From assembly GCF_028858725.1 (NCBI RefSeq), contig NC_084767.1:19049895-19113894 (forward strand): 64,000 nt of DNA, in the 5' to 3' direction. Under the pieces are notes generated by a model, which searched no databases, had not been told where the DNA came from, and saw only the letters and a list, made by a program, of their open reading frames with translations. A program made the translations under genes and the position numbers. Below are positions 1 to 43,000 of this stretch, piece by piece. Source of the DNA: Colius striatus. Lineage: Eukaryota; Chordata; Aves; Coliiformes; Coliidae. Each line of letters opens with the position of its first letter. The first letter of the stretch is position 1.

Positions 1-569
1 TTGCATCCCGTGAACAAAGTGTATGGTGAGTGCACATCAGGCCTAATTCAAACTGGACTTCAGACATTTATCCTTCATCTGGCAAGCGCACAAAGTAGAT
101 CATGCTTCCGTCTCGTTTCAGTCCCTGCAGCTCAACTATAATCAGTACTTCAGATAAAGGCTGTTACAAAGACGGAGCAAACAAACTGATAATTACTGAT
201 AGCATTTTCAATATCCCAAATATACCCAGTGATAACTAGAAGGAAAAGTATTTAATTACTTCTAATCAAATTTACTTAAATAAATGTCCCAGGCTGACCT
301 TTGCCACTGAAGTACCTGCTACTTTAAAATAAATGGAGCAAAATCCAATTTTGAGCTGTTGCATGTTAACTTGGAAGGCTGGAAAAAACCTAAGTCACTT
401 TTGATCAGACAGATACCATCGGGTCTGGGACACCAATGCCGAATGCTATTTGCCTTTTTTAGACAGAGGGCACTAGGATAAAAAAAGAAAACCCTGCTTT
501 ATAAGGCCTTACCAGGGAGGAGAGCGCCCATGCACAGATAGATAGGAGCACAGTGGTGGTGAAGTTTAA
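1..569. other. Intergenic or distal AFF4 3' UTR
   Basis: AT-rich sequence with no ORF, repeat or RNA gene that I can recognise. In vertebrates LEAP2 and UQCRQ lie beyond AFF4, but no exon of either is visible here. Confidence 0.4.
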
Positions 570-3500
570 TACAGAAAATCTATTTGATATTTATTAAACT
601 TAGTTTCTCCAGTTACAGTTTTGCATTGTACAAAGCATTTTAATGACACAGTAGTTAAAAAGATCTTTACAAATTGAAATGTGATACCCTTTTCTCCAAA
701 TATTTTAATTGCCATAAATTTGTTTAAAAATACACATTAAACGCATGTTTCAGACACTAAACTTTCTATAATCTCAATACCACAAAATACATAGAATATA
801 CTATACAGATGTGGAAAAAATCTAGTTAGTATATAATACTTTGCTCACCATTAACAGCTTTATTACGTGAAATGCACATACTGACTTAGAAATCCTAATT
901 TTGAGCCCCAAAGTACCCTTTGAAATTTAAAATGTATTGCAACAAATAAAATCACAGTTTGTTTTTCTTTTCCAGGTTTTGGTTGAAGACAGATGCCTAA
1001 ATCTTCTGATAGAAACAAAATATAACACATGGACTTGTCATGTACAAAGCGTAAAACAGAGACATCCCATTAGTTACTAGCAGTACCTTTCTGTATGATT
1101 CCTAAGGGCTTAATTTATAAGTGACAGGTTAAAAGTTACCTTCCCCACCCACAAAGCCCTCCCCCCAAAAAAACCCTTCTTCACCAAATAATAATTTCAA
1201 ATAAGATAAAGGATTTTTAATAAATATATAAGCACTTTATCCTCCATATACAAAATTTCTTAAAACAATTTAAAAGGGGGACCAGATAAAAATGTCAGAA
1301 ACTGTGCTTGCAAAAGTCATGCCTGGTCCTTAGAGTTGAGCTGTTAGGTGTAGAATGCCAACGCAGCCAAACCCAACCGCTGCAGAGCCCTGGCAGCAGT
1401 GGCAGCCCGGGTCGCAGTTCAGAGCTGATGGCAGGGCACGTGGCACCCACGAGCACGTGTGGAGGGAGGGAAGGAGACAGAGCTGTATCAGAAATGGATA
1501 TGCTCCCATTAAGCTTCCAGATGAAATTAAAACAGGTGAAGGGTTGACATAAAGACAGCCCATACGAACTCCCAGCACTTCAAACTGCTCCCCAGAGTGC
1601 ACTTGACCAAAACGCAGCCGCGCGTGGGCAGGGAGCGGAGAGTCAGTGCTGCCCATGGCTGCCCTGCCACGCTCACACCGAGACGAGGGCTCACCAAGCC
1701 CTGCCCTCCCGGCCTCCCCTGCACTGCCGCTGCCACGCGGTGCCACAGACCGACTCCTCCAAAGGTAAAGGGGCTGGACACAGCCCATGAATGATTTCCT
1801 GATGGCTCGAGTTGACCTAGCTTTCCTGCCTGGGAAATTTGCCTCCTGGAATAGGTCTGGATTTGTCTGAGTTGGCTAGCAAATGCTTTTGGCTACTCTT
1901 TATAGACTTAAAGGTGTCTAGCATTAACTTTGTTGCTTGGAAACACAGGGCTTTCTGTAACACTGATTGATCAGTTGGAGTAACAGAAACCCTGACCAAA
2001 GTATTTGTCAGAAATCTAGGAATTTGGAAGTTGTTTACTCCCCAATGGATAATTCAAACTTGACTTGCTCAGGCCCTTTTGTATCATCTGCCTTAACAAA
2101 AACACTGCAGCGACAGCAAGTATCCGTTGGGTAAATGAAGCATTAAATACAGCAAAGGTAGTCTCTGTTTCCAGCAGTTTGCCACTTTGGCAAACCACAG
2201 AATTATCCGCCTACAGCTTTATTTTACTTGCCCCAGGCAAGCGCTACATTTTTTCCATAAAGTACTGACTCTCTGTATGTTGGGGCCATTCATAAATACA
2301 TTTCAGGGTGTTTTTTGTCATCATAGCAATTAAGCCTCAGCAATCTAAAGGAACATACATTGCACTCCTGTATAATATGCAATATTTATCACCAATAAGA
2401 TGGTGATTCAGCACTCAATAAATAATATATCAATATAGTCAGTTGCACCATAATCTAAAAACAAGTATAACATATACTTTGAACAGACTGAGATCATATA
2501 TATATACATATATTAAAAGATACATACAATACAAATTGCATACTGCCATTGAAAGCCAAGAAGAGCCATTCATATGCTCTGCTTTATGGCTAATAGTTTC
2601 AAATCAAAATAGAAGTCTCGGGCTGTTTTACTCTGGTGTCCTGAAGATCTGTCTGTAATTATAGATGGTTGCACCTTATCACCTAGGAACCTGCAAGTCT
2701 GACAGCAAATTCAATGAGTTTTGATAGCTGAGCAAGCCTAGTCTGATTAAGCCATTTTGAAGATTCACCATCTGGGACCGCGTCCAGTGAGGGAATTAGA
2801 ATTACAGCATCGATATGCATTTGCTATAGGATGGTCTAGGGAGTCGTTTGGGAAGCCAGGAGCTGGGGATTCCCTCCTCCTGAGCCACCAGTGCAGTGGG
2901 ACCGAGGGGACACGCGGCAGTTCGGAAGGATGTCTTTGGGCCGTTCACCCGCCCTTGGGACAGAAGGATGGAAACCTATCACCTACTTGCATTTCTTTTT
3001 TTTTTTTTTTTTAGCTATGAAATCTGACAAATTGCATAACTGTTCTCTCAGAAACAACAGTAGATCCCAAATTAGGATATGCTTTTGGAATAGCAAAGTT
3101 TCAATTTATCTGTTTGAAATAGCTACAGATGCGTAAGGCATTTCTTTTCAATTAACAAGACCACTGCACACTTCCCATACAGACAGAAGACCCGGGACAG
3201 CACTCTAGTGGATATTTCACTACGACATACACTGCTTAGGTGGGACACTTTCAACCAGTTCAGGTCCACATTTTGACACGATGTAAAAAGTCTTCTGGTC
3301 GTCTGAAGACAATTTATTAAGATTCACTGATCTAGGGATAAGTGACACATTTTTAAGAGACCAATTCAGCGTGACACCAAAAGGTATTTGTGGGACTCTA
3401 GTTAAGGAAAAAAAAATTCCCAGAGATGAGACCATTGCTGCTAACAGTAATGGTAACTGTGCACAAAGGAGCAAGCCAAAACACAGCCATGCTGGCTAGT

Positions 3501-5711
3501 GCAGCACTACACAAAAAATAAACTATGACTGCAACTTCTACAAAGGTATTTTTTATATAGCGTCAAAAGTGTGCTAGGCACTTTAGAGTATTAAAGGAAA
3601 AACAGTTGACAGTGTCCCGTTAACCGAGATGCAGAGTTTGAGGGTACAGAGTTCTGTCTCGAACAGCAAACACTAACAGAAACGTGACCTCGCACAGTGA
3701 TTCAATAAAAATGATGCTCCGACAGACCCGATGAGTCAATTCAGCTGTCATGGAAAAAGTCTCAGGTCTGTTAACCATGTATCAACTCGTACGTAGCAAA
3801 GCTTTTCTGGAAGTACAAAACACGCTGTAACGCAAAGGAAGCTCTACGAATATGCAACTACCTTTTAGTAGGTTACTAATTTGCAAAACTTCTAAACTCT
3901 TAAAGCCCATAGGACATACTGCAGTACTAAGTAGCGTAGAATTCTATTCCTTCTCTCGAGGTTGCCGTGACTTTGGCACTTAACTACAACTACACAAAAA
4001 ATTTAGTGCAATCATCTTCCTGAACATGCACGTTCATGTCTGGTACAGAATAAAGGGTTCGATGGGAGAGAAAACAAAGCAGCATTCCACAATCTCACTC
4101 CAAATGATTCAGAGTTTGACTCTTCGAAAGGAGACCACCGCCATGAGAAGTCAGTTTGTGTGACAGACACTAGTACTTTTAAAAAGGAAATGGAATTTTA
4201 CCAAAGTACTGCAGAAGACCACTGCATACAGTATACCTGGTCCTGCTGTAAAACATCTTGTAAACAGTTCATAAAATCTTCACCTAAAAGTAAGGTATAA
4301 GGCACACCAGACATGTTGGGGGCACTAAGCAATACTGAAAGCAGTAGCAGTTTCAACCTTTTACTCAGATAAGCACCTCACTTGGAAAGGTACTTTGGTT
4401 TACACTCTGAGAGCACTCGGTCGCAACTACGTAAACCATTTCTGTTGCACCAAGGCGCTCCCTCGCAAGTGAATATTATGCTCCATCAAATATTAACGGG
4501 ACCTTCATTAACACGGGGTAAATACGAGTTTTAAATCCACTCTGCAACAAAACAGTCAATTTCCCTGTAACAGCAGGTGTGCTCCCACCCCACGATGGCT
4601 GTTGCACTGTCATCCTGTAGTGTCCGTTACCTATCAGACCCTAAAAGAAAAAATGGACCTCAATTTCTACTTAAGATTCCTGGTTTCTCAGTCAATGAAA
4701 AAGATGCAAATGACAATTCACGTAGGAATTTAACTATCGCTGGGTTTTTAACCACAAAGCTCGCCGATGAAGTGTCAAGAAATGACAAGCACGGAAAGAA
4801 AAATGTTATTTTAAATGAAGAGATGCAAAAGAAGCACAAGATTGTCCTTTTCAGAAGCCTTTCCTGTATGCATCGCACCGATCGGACTCAAGTTCACTCC
4901 TACACCATGACTTCGGTATTACATTAAATGCAAATTACTGTAATGTTTTGTGATTGTTATAGTGTTAATCTAGGTTTTGAAACTGCCTTGAAAACAATCC
5001 AAGCCAGATCCAGCTAAATACTTTTCCATATAAATTTCTTTATAATTCATTTAAATGAAGTATCTTAATACATAGAAGAATATCTGGAACTTTTCTATTT
5101 AGTACAAATTCTGCAATAATAAATCTGTAGTTGTCATTTATTAGTTGACTCATAGGCATTAGGCATGAAAAGTATGGTGTCCCTACACGTTAGAACCTAT
5201 CAACCCTAGTTCCTTTTATGGGCTCTACCACCACAAGACATTACAGAGTAACAAAGCTCACAATGTACTTAAATAAAGTGTCTATGTTTAGTTTCTGCTA
5301 AGTACTCAAAAGAGTAAATTTAGAGAAGAAATAGCTAAAAACTGCCCCAAATTGGGCTCTTCAAAATTAAAATAAATAGGATTTAAACTGACTATTTCTG
5401 TATTATGACCGGAATTCCAATGATCTATCCATGACAGATCAGCAAAACTACACCTTTACATGTAGCAAATTTTAAAATATTTAAATAACTTAAAATGGGA
5501 ATACTGAGGAAGTCCATTAAGCAGATGATTTGGGGTTAAAACACAAAACACAAATGAGAATGGGAGACATGTGAAAGCATTCCTTGCTCTTAGTGTCAAC
5601 TAAGCAATGTGTTATGGCAGTCTTCCTTATTGACATGACACAGTGTTGTGGAGATAAATTGGAGGCAGCGAGAATGATGTGTTTGACTTTCCATTCCTTC
5701 AGTTCACAATA
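570..5711 (-). other. AFF4: AFF4 3' untranslated region (probable extent)
   Basis: No coding exon follows the stop, and the sequence is AT-rich with no convincing ORF. Human AFF4 is known for a 3' UTR of roughly this length. AATAAA signals on the minus strand occur near 5140 and 3315 (possible proximal sites) and near 590 (AATAAATATC), the last giving a UTR of about 5.1 kb. A T-run at 2997-3012 would be an A-rich tract in the transcript. A GC-richer patch occupies about 1330-1780. The end point is inferred; the UTR may extend below position 570. Confidence 0.5.
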
Positions 5712-35177
<29,466 letters not shown>

Positions 35178-36089
35178 TTAGCCCCCATACCTGTTTTGCT
35201 TACAGAATGTTCTCAGTTAAGAACCCCCTGCTGACAATAACTCCTCAAAACTGAAATGATGTTTGTCCAGTTTAAGATGCCTCACACTTTGAAGAGCTGT
35301 AGCCCACACTCTACAGCTAGCTTCTAAAGAGAAAGTTTATGCAGTAATAATAAATTAAATCCACAAAGTCCTCAGGCACAGAACTATTTCAAACTCATTC
35401 ACCTGCTTGAATCGTTTAGGTATTTCAACCCACGCTGTACATCTTTCATTCATTTCTAGAACACTTTTTCTCCTCCACATCTCCCAAAATGTTTTGCAGT
35501 TTTACTCTCTTATCCCCCCACCCATTCAGTGCTTCACTTCTCCTGTAGATTTGGCATCTGTTCTCCCATGTATGCTAGTATCATGCTTTGATGTTGTTTC
35601 CAGGTCTCTCTTCCTTCCTCACTCTCAAAAGCCATTTCTACTCAAAGCAGTAATTTCAGTGAAGTTCTGGAAATACTGCACCTTTTGCCTGTGACTGATC
35701 ACTTGACCCACTTAACCAAACTCACCGTCATTTGGTACAGGCTCCAAAGGAGGCAAAGGTCTGAGTCATAAACAGGCCAACAACTCCTCTAGGAAACCCA
35801 TAAAGAGAAAGTTGTGGGTACAAGGAGTCTCATGAATACCTTTCCCATTGTATGCAATCTGACCACAGGCCAACCCCTTTATCCCATAAATGACAACCTA
35901 AGCGAGCCTTCTTTGAGCTCTCCCTGCTCAACAGCATGGCTGCACAGTGATTTCCCCTTGAGCTGGGACACCTCTCATGGTTGCTCCTTGAGGCAACAGT
36001 ATCTTTTACCAATGAGAGATGAGCCCAGTTTGAGCTGTCCCTGGATGGCAACTGGAATGTGTGCCATGCAACTCCCTGATTGAGCAGGG

Positions 36090-36680
36090 ATGCCTCTTAA
36101 TGTTAAGAGACTTCAGTCTTTTAGCTTAAAGAACTATGTTTCAAATAGAAGGAATCATTTTGCGTTGTGTGATTTAGTATGCTGTTTGCTTAGCTGTACT
36201 TGCTTAGCATGAGTAGCCAGATTTGCTGACGCCTTAGGCCACAAGCTGTAAACTTTCACCGAGTTTTAGTGAATGTGTACCTACTTCAGCTAAACACTGC
36301 CTTCAGAGCCAGCACAAATCAGGAGATAAGGACCAGCAGCAACAGCAGCAGTTGGACAAAATAACAGCCTGTCTGAAGACAGAGAAAGGATCCAAAGAGA
36401 AACAAGGAGACCCTAGACCCAGATATTACTACAGGACCCAACCATCATGTGAGAGGCAGGCAAATAACCCATAAGAGTATAATTGTCAAGGGATTTCTTG
36501 GTTTGGGTTTGTGCCTTCCTGGAAGCATCTGGCTTGAGCTGATCTTCCTGCTCTACAATTAAATTATTTATTTTTCTATACTTTGATGCCTGTGAGACAT
36601 CAAAGGTTCAGAGAACCTAGAGATCGAACTTCAGAGTGAACTATCACCAAATAGAGAGGCAGAAGGACCTTTTATCATGT
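36090..36680. repeat. Possible unclassified dispersed repeat
   Basis: This stretch differs from the surrounding AT-rich intron. It is less AT-rich, has phrases such as GCTGACGCCTTAGGCCACAA and GCACAAATCAGGAGATAAGG, and has a TTAAATTATTTATTTTTC tract near its end, which together remind me of degenerate bird LTR sequence. I could not define termini or a duplication, and it may simply be unique sequence. Confidence 0.25.
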
Positions 36681-39094
36681 CAGATACTCGGTAAGTGAAT
36701 TTAGAATAAGCATGCTGAAACTGAAATCTTACTTAAGTTGTATAAAGAATTGAGTGTACAAATATAATTTTTTAGCTGTAAACCACAGACCCAGTCTGAG
36801 ACCAAGTCCAGATTCAGCTGCATCTAGACTTCTCTCTGAGGAGTTTCAAAAGCAAGCGTAAGTTTAAGTAAATAAGGTAAAAGCATCAATATAACCCAAA
36901 TGGATGCTGATAGCAAAGCTAGGAATACAATAAATTTCAACTTACACGTGAAAAGTAACTTTTTTGTCTCGTTATCTTGCAATCATCTGAACTTATGTAA
37001 CTGCAAATGAACATCAAGGCTGTCTACTGCGAGAGGAATGCAGCAAACTACCTGGGTCATTTTGACATTAATGGCAAACTTGTTTTAAAAGTTTGAGGCT
37101 TAAAAAGCTTACTCTTTAGACTGCAGCCCTATTTCTTATACATGTAGGATTTAAAAAGAGACAAATATCAGTTGTAATTATAGATCCTGATTGGTTGAAG
37201 CCAACTGGAACAGTTTGAAGCCATGCTTTTTTACCATTCAAGGCAAAACGTGAGGCAAGGAATAGGAGTACCCTATATTTGAATAGTTCATTCATATCAA
37301 TATACTAAGATAGTGAACTCTATACAGCTATACATTTAGAAGATTATATTCCTATGAATTATATATCTACATTTCACAAATAAGAGCGTTAAATATTAAC
37401 AAACATCTTTACTATATTTTACAGAGGCAAGCATCACCTTTCAAAACTGCATCAACATTAACTCTTGGGGCTAAGGAAAAAACCCAACATTTGTACCAAC
37501 ACTACCATATGAAAAGAAGATTATACCAAAGATCCACTTGAGATCAGAGTTGGAGCAAAGCCAGAGCTGATCTGGATATACCTGCCAGGTCAATGTAAAC
37601 TGATTGATGATAAATATCTTCATGGGTAGTCATTTTGACTGTATCGGGACAGGGTTTAGGATTTTTGAAATAATTTAAGATTTTTTTATTAGTCAATAGT
37701 TTGAATGCAATTCCTGTTAGACTTATTTGTATCTAATCTTCTAAATCTGTACACAGAGACATTTTAAGCACCTATAATGTGTACTAAGATATTGAAATCA
37801 CACTTGCATGAAATGTGTAAATAAATGAAGTTCACGGGGCTTCCTTAATTCTGTACTTCAGACAGCTTCCCAGTCAAATTTTTATCTTCCATAGCCACAA
37901 AATGTAACAGAAGTTAAATTTGCCAATGTTCAAGAAACAGAAGTAGTAGAGACACTTTGTAATGGAGAAGTCCAAGGCATGCCTACTAAACCAACATTGC
38001 TAGAATTAACTTCAGCATGAAGGAAACCACACAACTGAGTTTTCAAATCACTTTAATTATAACAAATCTTAAAAATCCATCATCTAAAAATTTACTACTG
38101 TGATCTAAGTTACGCACTATTTGCTCGGTCCCTGTTTTTTTCCCCAAGTCAGAGCGGCCATAAGCCCTGTCTCATGCTGGCATGAGGAGCTCTGTTTTCC
38201 CCTAGTTCCAAGGCTGACTGTCAGGAAGGAACTCAGTCCCACCACTGCTGCATATGCAGTCAGAGCTGCACAGAGGCAGAACTGCTTCTCCCTCTCCCAC
38301 ATTTACACCCATTCCCAGATTTAAGCCTTTTCCCACAAGACAAAGGATCCAAGAGCAGTTTGGTGCTGCCAAGCTCCTGCCACCCCTACCCCATCCTCTG
38401 GGTAAGAGGGTAGCATTGCTGCTCCTCCCTCCCTGCACACCAAGCCTGGAAGGGGAAGATTAGGAACTTGTTGACTTGTATCAAGAGGATATAAGAGGAT
38501 ATCAAGAGTATCCTGCTATAATTTCCCCTCTTCCTCTTAGCAGGGGATCTGTGTAAAAATGTGAATGCCTAGGAGAACTGAAGCCAGGCTAAGGGAGACT
38601 AAACTAATGCCCTGCAGCAAGGGCCAAAGTCACCTTCATTTCCACATTTGGAGAAAAAAAAAGTTCAGAAATTAAAAAAACACGCCTACAGCACAGCACA
38701 GTATTTCCCTGCTTAGAAAGTCGAATGCCATTATATGTGCACAGCTGTGAACATGCTGTACTCTGCAGTCACGGGATTTCACTATGCAACTGACTTAATT
38801 CAAGTCTCATGCCTCTTCTCCAGCTTAATATGAAGAGTTGAAAGAAAGCAGGAATTTCAGCATGAAGTTCACAGAAACTTCTGACACAAAATTCACTCAC
38901 ATGTACCTCCTTTAACTGCTGTTAATTGCTGATCCAAATGTACTGAGGACATGTAGTCTTTAAGTATTATTTAAATTATCCATACCAGAAGGACAATTTT
39001 TATTTGTCATTCCAACATCTTACTAAGCTCCATCAGGTTTCCGTACATCCTTAATTCAAAAGTGGCATGGCCTTGGCTAGAATCCACTCAAGCA

Positions 39095-40068
39095 ATCATC
39101 ATCTGGGACTTCATCTTCTCCCACAACATCCTCATCGGAAAGTTCAGGCAGTGTGGCTTGGATGAGTGGACAGTGAGGTGGATCGAGAGCTGGCTGAATG
39201 ACAGAGCCCAGAGGGTGGTGATCAATGGCAAAGAATCAAGTTGGAGGCCTGTGGCCAGTGGAGTTCCACAGGGATCAGTTCTGGGGCCAGTCTTGTTCAA
39301 CATCTTCATCGACGACCTGGATGAGGGGACAGAGTGTACCCTCAGCAAGTTCCCCGATGACACCAAACTAGGAGGACTGGTTGATTCCCCAGAGGCTGTG
39401 CTGCCATTCATCGGGATCTCGACCGGTTGAGAGTTGGGCAGAGAAACCTCATGAGGTTCAACAAGGCCAATGGCATTCTGGAGTGCATCAAGAAGAGTGC
39501 AGCCAGCAGGTGGAGAGAGGTTCTGCTCCCCCTCTACTCTGCCTTGGTGAGGCCTCATCTGGAGTCCTGTGATCATTTCTGGACTCCCCAGCTCAAGAGG
39601 TACACAGAACTTTTGGAGAGAGTCCAGCACAGGGCCATCAAGATGATCAGGGGCCTGGAGCATCTTCCTTATGAGGAAAGGCTGTGGGAACTGGGGCTGT
39701 TTAGTCTAGAAAAGAGGAGACTGAAGGGAGATCTCATTAATATTTATAAGTATATAAATGGTGGATGTCAGGAGGTTGGGCATTTCTTTTTTTCTATTGT
39801 AGCTAGCAACAGGACAAGGGGTAATGGGATGAAGTTGGAACACAAAAAGTTCCATTTAAACATAAGAAAAAACTATTTCACTGTTCAGGTGAGGGAGCCC
39901 TGGCACAGGCTGCCCAGGAAGGGTGTGGAGTCTCCTTCCTTGGAGGTCTTCAAGACCCATCTGGACACGTTCCTATGTGACCTGATCTAGGTGGACCTGC
40001 ATCTGCAGGGGGGTTGGACTAAATGATCTCTAAAGGTCCTTTCCAAATCCTACCATTCTATGATTCAT
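39095..40068 (+). mobile_element. CR1 retrotransposon, internally deleted, with reverse-transcriptase remnants
   Basis: Read opposite to AFF4. The first part (to about 39425) encodes CR1 reverse transcriptase: [20 protein letters not shown], then [20 protein letters not shown] and the motif-C region [12 protein letters not shown]1 elements have FADD there, so the Ala-to-Pro change would disable the catalytic site. A stop follows, then a shift and an apparent internal deletion. The sequence resumes with the ORF2 C-terminus ([56 protein letters not shown]) up to about 39990. The normal CR1 3' end with CCATTCTATGATTC closes it. It is a dead copy. Confidence 0.94.
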
Positions 40069-43000
40069 AACTCATGTTATGAAATGCCAGTGTTGCTGCT
40101 GCTTTGCCTACCTGCTGCAGACTTCTGCTTCCTATCTTCCATTCCCTCAGCTCTAGAGTAAATGGATAGATATCAGGTATGGGACTTTTGGACCACTTAA
40201 AGAAAAAGTCACCCAACTCCCCCCCCCAAAACACACAAAAAAACCCCCCAAAACCAACACAATCACATTGCTAAAGTTTTACATGCAATGCTCTTAAAGG
40301 AGGGAGGATCTTGGCCAGTTCCTGTATGACTAACAGCCTACTTCTTACTCCTCTTGAACCACAACAGGCATCCAAGAACCTGTCCTAGTACAACCTCATC
40401 AGCACCCTCACCACCAGAAGCATCACTCTATGTTCCCAGCCACCGTAAGACAAAACCGAAAGACAAAACCATCAAAGGCAAAGGTTTGCCTGAGGAACCC
40501 TCCATGCACACCCATCAAAATGCAATCACTTTTCAACCAAGCATAAGTGGATCTTCAAAGCATGTTTACAACACCTTGACTTCCTTCAAGACATCCTCAT
40601 TTAACTCAAGGGCTTTTTTCTATCTGAATTGGTTTCATAAGCAGGAGAAATCAAACAGTTCATTTATCCAGCGCTGAACCACAAATTCTGTTTGACAACA
40701 TTTGGCCATAACCAATAAACAGCCTTAAGAGAGCACACACACTATCTAGCACTTGGTACAGGGCACACCCAGCTGTGTGAAGCACAGACAATCCAAATGA
40801 TTTTTAAAAAATTAAAAACAAAAAACCCCAAGGAATAAAAAAGTTGGAAATCCTGCTTGTAGTAAGGAATGATAATGTTTTCAGAGTGCATTAAAAAATA
40901 CCAGAACCCACCTTAATGCTGCATCCAACTCCCTCCCAAAGATATCTGTTACTTACTTCAAATACTCTTCTTCCTTGTACCATGAATAGCAAGGAGCATC
41001 CAAGGAGCTAGCATGGCATGCTTCTCCTAACTTTTGCACATTTTGACTGGCATCACTACTATTCCTGTTACTAAAATCATGTACACAAGCCCGAAATGCT
41101 ACTCTGTCAGCTTTTAATACAAATGTACTCATACAAGAGCTGTTAAAAAAGAGAAATTAGATAACTGCCTTGCAACAACAAAATTTAAAAAAACCCACCA
41201 ACACGCAAAATAGGAAAGCACTCATGTGTAAGCAAGACCTAATTAATACTTATAATGTAAAAGTGAATACATAGACTTAATGTCTTGCTTTCTATGTTAT
41301 GGTATAGAAAAAAAAAATTGAGAAAAAATCCCCCAACATTTCCAACTAAGATGACACAGCTTTGCTTAAAAAGTACAAACAGTGAACTGCTCCAGAAGTT
41401 TATACGATAATCACAATGCTGCAAATACAGAAGCATTTCATGAAAGCTTCAATGTCAGAAGGAAAACAAACTAAGAATGAATTTACAGAGAATTCAAAAT
41501 TTATGTGCATCAAGAAATGGGAAAAAAAAACCCTAACACTTTTCAAAAGGAAGAAGTACTCTGTTTTCTTTCTCTCCCTTACACCTTTTGACACAAAAGC
41601 TGCAGTTTTCCACAAACTGTGGTGAAAGCTACAGCAGCATCCTGTGCCAAGGGAGGGGTATTTAGTTTGAGGAGGCTCCAGCTGCAAGTGGTATCTGCTC
41701 CACCAAAGAAAAGGTTAATTATTCTTAAATTATAACTCCATGTCAATCAACTTGCTGTCAGGCACACTCACACAGTTTAAGACCACACACACAAATGTAA
41801 GAAAACTTGAGCTACAATCCCATTTAGATATTTTGAGGAGAATGAACACAGCTCCATCTCTAGAGGGGAGCTATCCCTTTTTCCAAGGTTTCATGAGCAG
41901 GTCTGAACTGCTGTTAATACGATACAGATACAACTGTATTGGTAATACCATATAGATACAAATGAGTGATTGACCATGAATATAAACACAAATGTTTTTA
42001 TCTCACCCTTCATGTCAAGGATTCCTTTTGCACAATCAACAGGGAGGTCATAAAGTATTCTAAGCTGGATGTGAACCTTTGTATGTATTGTAAGGGTAGG
42101 AGAGCTTTAAATTGAAATAAATAAAAATAGCAAGTTGGCCTAGGTCAGATTAAAGTTTGACAAGAACTACCAGGGAGGGTAGAGCTAGCACTTTGCTGCA
42201 GGCACTTCTTCCCACTCAGCTCCAAAACACCGCAAAAATCCCCAAGCAAGCACTATATGTCTGGACTTGCCACTGCTTCTCAGAAACAAATGAGCACAAA
42301 TCCTTCACCACTGTTAGCTGAGAAAAAAATCACAGCACTTTTTGCAAGAGGATGATGTTAATTCCAGTGTCTCAGTCAAGGAACGATGCAAGTAATTACA
42401 TCCTGCTCTTTCATTTTATTTGTCAGATTCCCTCTTCATCCCTCAAAGCTGTATTGGGTTACCCAAGTATCACCCAGCTAGTATCTTGTACTTGAGAATC
42501 CACCACACTGTAATGATGGATTTAAGAATTATAGTAATGATTTGTAACTCAACACTAACTACTGAAAATGGACTTGGGGATCCTCTAGAATTAAAGAGGC
42601 TCTGTAACTGTAATGTCTCATTAAACAAGTTCAGATGAGAAATGGGTGTATTATTCCAGACATACGAGACTCAGCACATAGATGCAAAGACTGTATTTTG
42701 ACTGAAGTAAAAGTTAGCTGGATTTTAGAAACCAAATTAAGAAACTTCTAACTTCAGCCACAACAAAGCTCATTTAAAAACAAGTTTTAAGTCAATTTCT
42801 AAAACATACTACTAAAATAGCTTAAAATTATGTACCTCTGGGAAGAATTTGTAAGACTATTTTGATGTAATTTACTCAAGGTATCTTAAAAGATTCAAAC
42901 TACCCGTTCTTTAAAACGTAATATTTTTGTGCAAAAATTACTACACAGTAATGAAAAAGCGTCTTTCTCCCCTCCTCCTGCTTAACCTTAGAAACAAAGT

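Noticed and set aside
1308-1794. Several overlapping ORFs on both strands
   Set aside because: They lie in a GC-richer patch of the probable AFF4 3' UTR, overlap in many frames, and show no known motif.
4577-4927. 116-codon plus-strand ORF
   Set aside because: It runs antisense to the AFF4 3' UTR and shows no domain or good coding pattern. I treat it as a chance ORF.
40354-40677. 107-codon plus-strand ORF just after the CR1 in intron 1
   Set aside because: It begins beyond the CR1 3' end, has no recognisable domain, and is compositionally like the intron.
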